Source of the DNA: Sphingobacterium sp. BN32
GTDB taxonomy: Bacteria; Bacteroidota; Bacteroidia; Sphingobacteriales; Sphingobacteriaceae
Assembly (NCBI RefSeq): GCF_030503615.1
Contig: NZ_CP129963.1
Span: 3,038,001-3,102,000 of the forward strand
Reading direction: 5' to 3'
DNA length: 64,000 bases
In this document: in pieces, positions 26,424-34,891 of the stretch
Layout of the letters: each line of letters starts with the position of its first letter
Numbering within the stretch: the stretch's first letter is position 1
Notes under the pieces: generated by a model
The model's input: the letters and a program-made list of their open reading frames with translations, nothing else
What the model was told of the DNA's origin: nothing
Databases searched by the model: none
Position numbers and translations under genes: made by a program

Positions 26424-29400
26424 TTATTTAATTGTTGCTAATAGTTTCTTTGCTTCATCCAACACACCATCTGTTGTGTTTTCGTAGTTATCAATGATAC
26501 TTTCTAAGGTTGACTTCGCTTGGAATTTATCGTCCTTGCCAATGTAAGCTTTCGCCATTAGGATAAATCCTTTTGCAACCCAATAATCGTATGATGAGAA
26601 AGAATCCGAAATATCCATTGCTGATTTGATAGCGCCGTCATAATTCTTGTTCTTCACCTGCTGTTCAGCAACAAGATAGCGTGCTTCCGCGCCAGTTTCT
26701 GTCTTCGATTTTAAAGCCGCTAAGTTCAGCTCTTTCATACCATCCGAACCTTTGCTCGTCGATAAATATGCTTTCGCTGCATACAAATGTGCTTTAGCAA
26801 TATCCTCTTCTGAAGCTTTACCATACTTCTTGATGATATTCGCATAGTTCAGCGTCTCTGTATAATCGCCGATATTGTAATAACTAACCAGCAAGTTGTT
26901 CACCGCCCAGCCGTAGTTCTCTTTATATTCGGATGTCAACTCTAACTTCTTCAACACTTGAACAGCTTCGTTATAAGCCTTGTTGCGCAAGTGTAACTTC
27001 GCAACAGATACCAATGTACGCTCCGTATAAGCCGAAGTCCAGTCGTTCATAATGATGTTGAAGTCATGCATTGCTTCTTTATCTTTTCCTAAAGCCGCAT
27101 TGGACTCCGCGCGCAAGAAACGAGCATGTTTCTCCTGTATAGGCTTAGGGAATTTATCGAAGTAAGCATTTACAGCCTCGACAGTCGCTTGGTGGTTTCC
27201 ACGATCAAACAAGGTGCGTGCTACAGAGAATGCATGTGCATCCTGCTCCGCGGTACTTAAGTCGCCAATATTCGTGCTTGTTGCATAACGGATGTAGCCT
27301 GAAGCATCACCTTTATCCAAATAAATATTCTCGATAGAAGCCAAAGCTTGTTTCGCTTCATCCGTTGTCGGATACTGATTAACAACGCGTTGGAATGTCG
27401 CTAATGCGGCATCATTATCATCTTTATTGTATTGTACTAAACCGATTGTAGTCAGCGCTCTTGGTACATAAGAACTTCTAGGGTATTGCTCTACCATCTT
27501 CTGGAGACCAGTGATTGCAAGATCATGCTGCCCCATCAAGAAATACGTGTATGGCACTTCGAAAGCAACATCATCTGCATAATTTGATTTCGGATATTTC
27601 GACATCACCGAATTTAAGGTCTCGATCTTGCCTTGGTTGTTTCCTTGAAGACCCAACAAGATACCTTTTTGGAATAAAGCGTAATCCTGGCTCTGTGCTC
27701 CCGACGCAATTAAACGATCGTAATAATTTGCTGCTTTGCTGTAGTTCTTAATGGCTAAGTAAGAGTCAGCCGCACGTGCCATCGCATCGTTTCTTGTATT
27801 CAAATCGATGCCATCTTTACCCCCCCCGGATAAGAAACGTTCGAAATAGTTCGCTGCTGTACTGTAGTTATCCGCACGGAAAGCCGCATAGGCTAAAGCA
27901 TAGTTTGCATAGTTATAAACATCCGTTTTACGTGCTGCTGGCAGTTGCAAGAACTTATTGAAGTTAGCAACCGCTTCTTTATACTTACGAACTTCATACA
28001 TAGCTTCCGCTTTCCAGTAGGTTGCTAAAGCAAAAATCTCCTCATCGTGACGGTTCGCTTCCGAACGCATGAACATGGAAATCGCATTCTCAAATGCTCG
28101 TTCGTTATAATATTCCAAACCGCGGTAGTAAGTTACCTTTTGGTATGCCGCGTTCGCTTCTTTACTTCTTCTATCAAGATCTTCTAACACGTCCACCGCT
28201 GCACGGTAGTTCTTCGTGCTCAGCAACACCTCCGCTAATAGCGTCTTCGCTTCTTCATTGCGTTTCGATCTTGGATACGTTTTAATATATTCCTGAACCG
28301 CATCCAAAGCCACTTGGTGGAATTCCAAATCATACGAAAGCTTCGCATAATTGAATAACCCCTCCTCTTTCAATTGTGGGTCAAAATCTAATTTCGAAGC
28401 ACGGAAGAATGCATTTCTAGCGCTTTGCTTGTTGCCCGTTTTCAAGAATGAATCACCCAGCGTAATCATCGCACTTTGGAAGTACGCATCCGGCTCTTCC
28501 AATTTCTCTAGCTCCTGAATTGCCTTTTCATAGTTACCCAACTTATAATTGATATAACCGATTTGGTAGCTATCTTGATTATTCTGTGTCTTCCCTTGAT
28601 CCTGCGCTTGGAATCTATCGTAGTATTCTTTTGATTTTGCTAAATCACCTTTGATAAAGTATGTAGCCGCAACGATGCGGAACATTTCCGTCTCGCTCTC
28701 TTGTTTTGTACTCTGCAGCTTCGGAAGTGCATAGGCCAAAACATCATCATAGCGCTTATCTAAGAAATACAAGGCAGTGATGTAATAAGGATATGAATTC
28801 TCGTATGTTTTTGAACCTTCTAAGCGCTCAAATTCGTTCAACGCAGTTTTGTATTCCTGATCTAAGTAGCTTAAGTAAGCATAGTAATAAATCGATGCCT
28901 CTTGATACTGTCCGGACTTATCTTTCAACTCGGTAAATACCGGTTTTGAAGCCGCATAATCACCTGTCATAAATTTAGCGTAGGCAAGCTTGAAACGGTA
29001 CTCCGTATTCTCTGCTCCTGCTAAGTTTTTGCTATCGATTTTTTCAAACCATTCAATCGCTTTAGCATAATCTTGCTTCGCATAGTATGACTTACCAATT
29101 TGGAAGTAAGCAGCCTTTGAGTTCGCCGAAGCCGGGTAGTCGCGAATGTATTTTAAGAACCTGTTTTCAGCGTCCGACTCACCAAGCTCTAAAGCACAAA
29201 CCGCTTGAAAGAAACGAACGTTTTCTTTCAATAAACTTAACTCTTCGGTTTCATCCAATTGCAAGGTAGATTTCGTTCTGATTTCCTCTACTTTATCAAA
29301 CTGCTTTGCCGCTGAACTGTATTTCCCGCGCTCATAAAGCTCTAAGCCTTCTTTATAAGCCTTATTCACCTCCTGCCAAGCCGAATGCTGCGCGAATACA

Positions 29401-29453
29401 GGTGTACTCAATAAGGTCAAAGCCACACCTACCTGGTAAATTTTTTTATACAT
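26424..29453 (-). CDS. Large secreted tetratricopeptide-repeat protein
   Basis: The 1009-residue protein has a signal peptide (about 1-21, ending VFAQ) and then almost only TPR units over the whole length, visible as recurrent A/G-Y-A patterns such as YYAKQDYAKAIEWFEKI, YKLGNYEKAIQELEKL and YNKDDNDAALATFQRV. It probably is a periplasmic scaffold, similar in style to CpoB/YbgF but much longer. ATG at 29453 places a normal signal peptide at the N terminus; the frame upstream adds only 12 charged residues. It is the first gene of the seven-gene operon ending with folC. Confidence 0.88.
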   Translation of the reverse strand: MYKKIYQVGVALTLLSTPVFAQHSAWQEVNKAYKEGLELYERGKYSSAAKQFDKVEEIRTKSTLQLDETEELSLLKENVRFFQAVCALELGESDAENRFLKYIRDYPASANSKAAYFQIGKSYYAKQDYAKAIEWFEKIDSKNLAGAENTEYRFKLAYAKFMTGDYAASKPVFTELKDKSGQYQEASIYYYAYLSYLDQEYKTALNEFERLEGSKTYENSYPYYITALYFLDKRYDDVLAYALPKLQSTKQESETEMFRIVAATYFIKGDLAKSKEYYDRFQAQDQGKTQNNQDSYQIGYINYKLGNYEKAIQELEKLEEPDAYFQSAMITLGDSFLKTGNKQSARNAFFRASKLDFDPQLKEEGLFNYAKLSYDLEFHQVALDAVQEYIKTYPRSKRNEEAKTLLAEVLLSTKNYRAAVDVLEDLDRRSKEANAAYQKVTYYRGLEYYNERAFENAISMFMRSEANRHDEEIFALATYWKAEAMYEVRKYKEAVANFNKFLQLPAARKTDVYNYANYALAYAAFRADNYSTAANYFERFLSGGGKDGIDLNTRNDAMARAADSYLAIKNYSKAANYYDRLIASGAQSQDYALFQKGILLGLQGNNQGKIETLNSVMSKYPKSNYADDVAFEVPYTYFLMGQHDLAITGLQKMVEQYPRSSYVPRALTTIGLVQYNKDDNDAALATFQRVVNQYPTTDEAKQALASIENIYLDKGDASGYIRYATSTNIGDLSTAEQDAHAFSVARTLFDRGNHQATVEAVNAYFDKFPKPIQEKHARFLRAESNAALGKDKEAMHDFNIIMNDWTSAYTERTLVSVAKLHLRNKAYNEAVQVLKKLELTSEYKENYGWAVNNLLVSYYNIGDYTETLNYANIIKKYGKASEEDIAKAHLYAAKAYLSTSKGSDGMKELNLAALKSKTETGAEARYLVAEQQVKNKNYDGAIKSAMDISDSFSSYDYWVAKGFILMAKAYIGKDDKFQAKSTLESIIDNYENTTDGVLDEAKKLLATIK

Positions 29454-29701
29454 ACGATCGATTACTCCTTTTTTATGAATGCTTCCCAATTTTAAAAATA
29501 TGTGTCAAAAACCTTCGCTTTGTGATACAATATCTTCAACCTACGAAATTAAAAGATAAGTTCAATGTTTTCCTCAAAAGTTGTTAACACCTGTTAATAA
29601 CCACGGTATTTTAACAATGTTTAACATTATGAATATCTCAAATAGATAACAATAGAATGTTAGGCATTTATGAACCTTTTATAATATATTTTTCCAAAAG
29701 C

Positions 29702-29728
29702 AAAGGGCTGCCCAAACAGACAGCCCTT
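29702..29728 (-). terminator. Hairpin downstream of pyrB
   Basis: AAGGGCTG (29703-29710) and CAGCCCTT (29721-29728) form a perfect 8-bp stem. On the minus strand it is followed by TGCTTTT, on the plus strand by a later T run. The 300-bp gap from 29454 to 29753 otherwise holds only AT-rich sequence. Confidence 0.6.
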
Positions 29729-29753
29729 CGCTATATTTTTATCATGAAAATGA

Positions 29754-30692
29754 TTAGCTTCCTCTTTGTCCGGCCAATAAATATAGAACGGCCATACGCA
29801 CCGCTACACCATTCTCCACCTGATCCAAAATAATGGAATGACTACTATCGGCTACATCCGAAGTGATCTCCACCCCTCTGTTGATCGGGCCCGGGTGCAT
29901 GATGACAATCTCTTTATCTAGGGAGTCTAAAATCTCTTTGTTCAAACCGTACAACATTGAGTATTCGCGAAGGGATGGGAAATAAGCGATATCCTGACGC
30001 TCCAACTGTATACGAAGCATGTTTGCCACATCACACCAGTTTAAAGCTTTCATTAAGTCATGCTCAACTTTCACACCCAATGAACGGATATATTTTGGAA
30101 TCAATGTCGTCGGACCACAAACCATTACCTCGGCACCCTGCTTTTGCAAACAAAGAATGTTGGACAAGGCAACACGCGAGTGAAGAATATCACCAATAAT
30201 AGCTACTTTCTTTCCAGCCACATCGCCCAAGCGTTCGCGAATAGAGAAAGAGTCTAGTAGCGCTTGCGTCGGGTGCTCATGCGCGCCGTCGCCCGCATTC
30301 ACAATTTGCGCATCCACGTGACGGCTCAAGAAAACTCCAGCCCCAGCATAGGGATGGCGCATCACGATCATATCCACCTTCATTGCCAGGATATTGTTAA
30401 CCGTGTCAATCAAGGTTTCGCCTTTACTTACCGACGAAGATGATGCTGCAAAATTAATGATATCTGCAGAAAGACGCTTTTCTGCTAATTCGAATGATAA
30501 TCGCGTACGCGTCGAGTTTTCAAAGAATACATTCGCGATGGTAATATCTCTCAAAGAAGGCACCTTTTTAATCGGGCGATTCAATACATCTTTGAAATTT
30601 GCAGCCGTATCCAAAATCAATTGGATGTCGTTGCTATTTAAATCCTTGATACCTAACAGATGGCGGGTACTAAGTTGTTCGGATGTTGACAT
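29754..30692 (-). CDS. pyrB: Aspartate carbamoyltransferase catalytic subunit
   Basis: It condenses carbamoyl phosphate and aspartate in pyrimidine synthesis. The 312-residue sequence has the carbamoyl phosphate loop STRTR, MRHPYAGAG, the HPTQALLD signature and HPGPINRGVE near the C terminus. It is 28 bp downstream of pyrR, the arrangement found in PyrR-type bacteria. No pyrI gene is in the window. Confidence 0.96.
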   Translation of the reverse strand: MSTSEQLSTRHLLGIKDLNSNDIQLILDTAANFKDVLNRPIKKVPSLRDITIANVFFENSTRTRLSFELAEKRLSADIINFAASSSSVSKGETLIDTVNNILAMKVDMIVMRHPYAGAGVFLSRHVDAQIVNAGDGAHEHPTQALLDSFSIRERLGDVAGKKVAIIGDILHSRVALSNILCLQKQGAEVMVCGPTTLIPKYIRSLGVKVEHDLMKALNWCDVANMLRIQLERQDIAYFPSLREYSMLYGLNKEILDSLDKEIVIMHPGPINRGVEITSDVADSSHSIILDQVENGVAVRMAVLYLLAGQRGS

Positions 30693-30720
30693 TTGTTAAA
30701 TGTTAAACAATAAAAAATCA

Positions 30721-31266
30721 CTATTTCTTCTCGGTGATCAGCACAATGCTATCGCTGTCATCTACTTCTTTCCAGCTAACGATCACTTTCTGCGAGTCGA
30801 TTGAATCGACCTGAATACCGATGTAATCCGGTTGGATAGGAATTTGTCTGGAGAATCGGCGATCCACCAAAACCATCAATTCAATGCGCTTTGCTCTACC
30901 GAATGCCTGAATCGCATCCATTGCAGATCGGATGGTACGTCCAGTCCAAAGCACATCATCCACAAAGATGACATCCTTGTCGTCTACAATAAAATCAATA
31001 TGGGTACTGTTGGCTAATAATGGTGATTGACCTTTCATACGGAAATCATCACGATAAAAAGTAATATCCAAAATACCAAGCGGTACTTCGACTCCAGTCA
31101 TCTCCTTAATCTCCTGAATCAAACGCTCCGCCAGATACGTCCCGCGGGGTTGAATACCAATGATTACGGCATTACTGAAATCTCCATGATTTTCAATTAA
31201 TTGTTGAGACAATCGCTTAAGCGTAATCTGAAACTTGGGTCCATCTAATAATATCGATTGTTTCAT
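30721..31266 (-). CDS. pyrR: Bifunctional pyr operon regulator / uracil phosphoribosyltransferase PyrR
   Basis: A 181-residue type I phosphoribosyltransferase with the PRPP loop VIFVDDVLWTGRT. PyrR proteins bind pyr mRNA in some bacteria and show UPRTase activity. I cannot find a convincing anti-antiterminator fold in the 192-bp leader, so regulation by attenuation here remains open. A TAAGTTTG -7 box (minus strand 31291-31284) lies 17 nt upstream of the start. Confidence 0.93.
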   Translation of the reverse strand: MKQSILLDGPKFQITLKRLSQQLIENHGDFSNAVIIGIQPRGTYLAERLIQEIKEMTGVEVPLGILDITFYRDDFRMKGQSPLLANSTHIDFIVDDKDVIFVDDVLWTGRTIRSAMDAIQAFGRAKRIELMVLVDRRFSRQIPIQPDYIGIQVDSIDSQKVIVSWKEVDDSDSIVLITEKK

Positions 31267-31283
31267 TTATGGATTTATTTAGG

Positions 31284-31291
31284 CAAACTTA
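31284..31291 (-). promoter_or_regulatory. -7 box of the pyrR-pyrB operon
   Basis: On the minus strand TAAGTTTG fits TAnnTTTG, 17 nt before the pyrR ATG. A -33 box at the expected spacing is not evident. Confidence 0.45.
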
Positions 31292-31418
31292 AGGCATTTT
31301 TTCGAAAAATCGTAATCATCAGGCCTGAACTTCGCACATAAAAACTTTCATCGCTTTCTGGAAACAGCCTCAGGAATAAAAGTTCTTTATGGCCTTTGAA
31401 AACAAAAAAATTATAAAG

Positions 31419-31450
31419 AAAAAGCAGCTTAAAATCTAAGCTGCTTTTTA
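31419..31450 (-). terminator. Terminator of the GT117 gene
   Basis: AAAAAGCAGCTTA (31419-31431) and TAAGCTGCTTTTT (31437-31449) form a 13-bp stem with a 5-nt loop. The A/T ends make it work in both directions; it follows the minus-strand GT117 gene by a few bases. Confidence 0.85.
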
Positions 31451-31458
31451 TCAAATAT

Positions 31459-34400
31459 TTAATTCCCTTCGAATAGTGGTCGGTAAACTTCGAAAATCTT
31501 GTTCACCTCATCCAGCAATTCTTTCTGGTTTGCATCAGTCAGAACACGCTGATAGTTTTGGATAGATGCCAAACCGAAGCGCATATTTCTATATTCCAAG
31601 TTAGGCTTCGATTCTGCAATCGCAGTGTAATAAGCCATATTCTCGCGCAAATACTTCAGATTACGTTTTGTAATCTCGTTTGCCTTATCCTTCTCACCCA
31701 CCTTATACATCGCATCGATCAAGCTGGCATAGCTAAATACCTCAGCCATCTGATAAACGCGCTTAGGCATATTCTCATAAGCATTGTTCACCAATTTCTT
31801 CGCCTCCGTTGTTTTGCCCATCGCTAATAAGTTCTGTGCCGTTTCACCAAACAGTGAACCTACATACATGGAAATATAGCGGTACGAATCCGGATCTAAG
31901 TATTTAGAGTGCGCAATATTGCCCCATTGGAACTTGTTTATAATATTATTGTAAGTACCTTCCACATCGGAGATAGGCTCATTGTTGCTTGCTGAGTCCG
32001 CAGCCAAGGCTACAGGCATCAAACGCAAAGCAAAACCTTCAGAAACCATATACTTATTCAAGCCGATCATATTCTCATCTGGCGTAGTCGTCGTGAAATA
32101 GATCGGGCGTTTCCAGTTATTATTTGCTAAGATCGAAAGCAATGATAATTCCGCACGGCTTACAATGTTCATACTGTAATTCCATTTCATAGTATCAACA
32201 ATTGCATCTTCCCATTCCTTAGGAACAACCTTGTTCGCGATAACCGCCGCTTTATCTACGGTGTATTGCATTTTCTTCGTTGGCAATACGTTTGCATATT
32301 CGCCACTTTGCAATTGCACCATGTTCTGTTGGTTGTCCGACAACATGATATCTAACAAAGTCTTGATTTCGATATTTTCAGGAACGTTGAAGTCATTATA
32401 ATAGATCACATCGCGTACCCCATCTTTAATTTTCTCTGGATCGATGTTAATCGGCAATGCATCAGCTTCATTCACCTTATGCATCATCTGCTTCATGTAC
32501 CAGTCTGCGCTCAATAAACTCAAGTTCACTACACGTACGTCTGGGCGGAAGTTTTCGACCTCCTGCACATACCATAAAGGGTAAGTATCGTTATCCCCGT
32601 AGCTGAATAAAATGGCATTTGGTGCACAAGACTCCAGATAGTTCTTCGCCATATCACGAGCCAACGATTTTTCCGAACGATCATGATCGTCCCAGTTCTG
32701 GCTAGCCAGCAATACCGGACCTGCCAAGAACGAAACTGCCGTCGCAGCAATCGCCGCATTCTTCGCATTGATCTTGCCACTCAATTTCTCCGCAATCCAT
32801 ATCACGCCCAGACCTATCCAAATACTAAAGGCATAGAACGAACCTACATAGGCATAATCACGCTCGCGCGGCTGCATAGGCGTCTGATTCAAATACAAAA
32901 CAATCGCCAGACCGGTAAAGAAGAACAATAACGCAACAACAGCAGCGTCACGGTTCTGTTTTTTAAACTGCCATAAAGCTCCTAAAACTCCCAGGATCAA
33001 AGGCAAGAAGAAATAGGTATTACGACCCGCATTTTCTTTCTCGCTAGTCGGCAACACATTTTGACCGCCCAAACGAATATTATCTATAGGTTTGATTCCC
33101 GAAATCCAGTTCCCTTCCGTAAAAGATCCATGTCCCTGCTGATCGTTCTGACGACCAACAAAGTTCCACATGAAATAACGGCTATACATATGCCCAATCT
33201 GATAGGTAAAGAAGAAGTTCAAGTTATTGCCCATCGAAGGCTTATCACCCGCCCCCATACTCAGCCAATCACGATAGAAGCCTTCATGCTTATCCGAGTA
33301 AACACGAGGGAATAAGGTCGTATGATCGAAGGTATAATCGTATTTCTTTTTAGCAACGACATATTTATTACCATCCTTACGGTAAACATTGCCTGTTTCA
33401 AAAATATCCGTAGGCTTCGCATCAAAGTAACGCCCGCTCAATAAAGGTTCATCGCCATATTGCTCACGGTTCAGGTAGCTTAAGAATGTGAAAGCGTTGT
33501 CCGGATCCGAGTTATTTAAGGTTGGGTTTGCCTTCGCACGGATCAAGATCATCGAGAATGAACTATAACCGAAGATGATAAAGGAAACACTCAATAACGC
33601 TATATTTAAGATAGGCTTCACATGCTTGATCGAATACCATAAACCGAACAACAACCCACCCACAACTAATAAAGCAAAAAATGTAACGCCTGTACCGAAA
33701 CCTAGTCCTAACGTGTTCACAAAGAATAAATCAGTATACGCAGCAAACTTGATCAAGTATTGGATAATACCCCATAATACCAATCCTAAGACTACAACAC
33801 CGATACCTAAAGCTTTGAAAACACCAACGGAAGTAACAGTTTGTGCTCTGCGGAAGTAAACAACTAAAGCAATTGCCGGAATAACCAACAAGTTCAATAA
33901 GTGGACTCCAATCGATAAGCCCATAACATAGGCAATTAGTAGTAACCATTTATCTGCACCAGGCTCGTCTGCGCGAACCTCCCACTTTAATATCGCCCAG
34001 AATACTACCGCCGTACATAAAGACGACATCGCATAAACTTCCGATTCTACAGCCGAAAACCAAAAGGTGTCGGTAAAGGTATAGGCTAAAGCACCAACAA
34101 CACCGGCGCCCATAATATTAATCAATGCTGATTGAGAAACCTCTGCGGTGCGAGAAAACTTCACATAAGCCTTGCGAGCCAATGCGGTAATTGTCCAGAA
34201 CAAAAACAAAATGGTCATACCGCTACATACAGCAGACCCTATATTCATCCAATAAGCAATTTGCGTTCTATCGCCCATCGCCAGGTTCGAGAATACGTTT
34301 TGGATCATTAAGAATAATGGAGCTCCCGGTTGGTGAACAATCTGCATCTTATAAGCAGATGCAATAAACTCACCTGTATCCCACCAACTCGTGGTCTTCT

Positions 34401-34479
34401 CTGCCGTTAAAACATAAACCAAGGTCGCTATTATACCACAGGCCCATCCCAACAGATTATTCAGTTTCGTATAATTCAT
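31459..34479 (-). CDS. DUF2723 / GT117 protein O-mannosyltransferase-like membrane protein
   Basis: The 1006-residue protein has an N-terminal half with many membrane helices and a luminal acidic loop early on (WWDTGEFIASAY, with the DxGE catalytic-type acid region), followed by a soluble C-terminal half of about 400 residues with helical repeats. This is the DUF2723 family, classed as GT117 and considered PMT-like protein O-glycosyltransferases in Bacteroidota, which modify secreted proteins. ATG at 34479 (MNYTKLNNLLGW) is chosen; the 20 residues upstream are not conserved-looking. Monocistronic with its own terminator. Confidence 0.88.
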   Translation of the reverse strand: MNYTKLNNLLGWACGIIATLVYVLTAEKTTSWWDTGEFIASAYKMQIVHQPGAPLFLMIQNVFSNLAMGDRTQIAYWMNIGSAVCSGMTILFLFWTITALARKAYVKFSRTAEVSQSALINIMGAGVVGALAYTFTDTFWFSAVESEVYAMSSLCTAVVFWAILKWEVRADEPGADKWLLLIAYVMGLSIGVHLLNLLVIPAIALVVYFRRAQTVTSVGVFKALGIGVVVLGLVLWGIIQYLIKFAAYTDLFFVNTLGLGFGTGVTFFALLVVGGLLFGLWYSIKHVKPILNIALLSVSFIIFGYSSFSMILIRAKANPTLNNSDPDNAFTFLSYLNREQYGDEPLLSGRYFDAKPTDIFETGNVYRKDGNKYVVAKKKYDYTFDHTTLFPRVYSDKHEGFYRDWLSMGAGDKPSMGNNLNFFFTYQIGHMYSRYFMWNFVGRQNDQQGHGSFTEGNWISGIKPIDNIRLGGQNVLPTSEKENAGRNTYFFLPLILGVLGALWQFKKQNRDAAVVALLFFFTGLAIVLYLNQTPMQPRERDYAYVGSFYAFSIWIGLGVIWIAEKLSGKINAKNAAIAATAVSFLAGPVLLASQNWDDHDRSEKSLARDMAKNYLESCAPNAILFSYGDNDTYPLWYVQEVENFRPDVRVVNLSLLSADWYMKQMMHKVNEADALPINIDPEKIKDGVRDVIYYNDFNVPENIEIKTLLDIMLSDNQQNMVQLQSGEYANVLPTKKMQYTVDKAAVIANKVVPKEWEDAIVDTMKWNYSMNIVSRAELSLLSILANNNWKRPIYFTTTTPDENMIGLNKYMVSEGFALRLMPVALAADSASNNEPISDVEGTYNNIINKFQWGNIAHSKYLDPDSYRYISMYVGSLFGETAQNLLAMGKTTEAKKLVNNAYENMPKRVYQMAEVFSYASLIDAMYKVGEKDKANEITKRNLKYLRENMAYYTAIAESKPNLEYRNMRFGLASIQNYQRVLTDANQKELLDEVNKIFEVYRPLFEGN

Positions 34480-34664
34480 ACTAAATGATAAGGTTTTCAA
34501 AAATCTGCTTCGAAAATAAGGATTCCTGAGTACATTCAAACAAATAGTTTCGCTTTTTACAAGCAGATTTTCACGATTCCCCTTAACAGAACGCCTAGAG
34601 CACGATTCTCTAAAAAAATATTACACTGAAAATCAGTATATTTAATAATAAACGTCATTTTTTA

Positions 34665-34695
34665 TTTGCAGAATAGAAAAGTCGACGTATATTTG
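34665..34695 (+). promoter_or_regulatory. Promoter of tRNA-Gln
   Basis: TTTG at 34665-34668 and TATATTTG at 34688-34695, exactly 19 bp apart, are a textbook Bacteroidetes -33/-7 pair, 42 bp before the tRNA. Confidence 0.75.
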
Positions 34696-34737
34696 CATCG
34701 TCAAAAGGGAACAAAACCGGATGACAAACTGAAAGAT

Positions 34738-34808
34738 TGCCCAATAGTATAATGGTAGTACGACGGTTTTTGGTGCCGTTTGTCTTGGTTCGAATCCAGG
34801 TTGGGCAA
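34738..34808 (+). tRNA. tRNA-Gln (anticodon TTG)
   Basis: The acceptor stem TGCCCAA (34738-34744) pairs with TTGGGCA (34801-34807). The anticodon stem ACGGT/GCCGT encloses the loop TTTTGGT with anticodon TTG at 34770-34772. The T arm contains GGTTCGAATCC. 71 nt with discriminator A, no encoded CCA. Confidence 0.97.
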
Positions 34809-34820
34809 CTCTCCAAAATA

Positions 34821-34850
34821 AAAGGACTGAAGAAATTCAGTCCTTTTTTT
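34821..34850 (+). terminator. Terminator after tRNA-Gln
   Basis: AAAGGACTGAA (34821-34831), GAAA loop region, TTCAGTCCTTT (34836-34846) and a T run. The opposite strand also ends in a T-rich tract, so it may serve the convergent phosphoesterase gene as well. Confidence 0.88.
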
Positions 34851-34891
34851 ATGCCCTTTTTTCAACACGAAATTGATTAATATAACCGTTT

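Noticed and set aside
29454..29753. Possible small gene or RNA between the TPR gene and pyrB
   Set aside because: Apart from the pyrB hairpin the 300 bp are AT-rich without structure or a coding frame of note.
31267..31458. PyrR-binding attenuator in the pyrR leader
   Set aside because: Only the GT117 terminator and a -7 box are visible; I find no anti-antiterminator stem with the PyrR-binding sequence.
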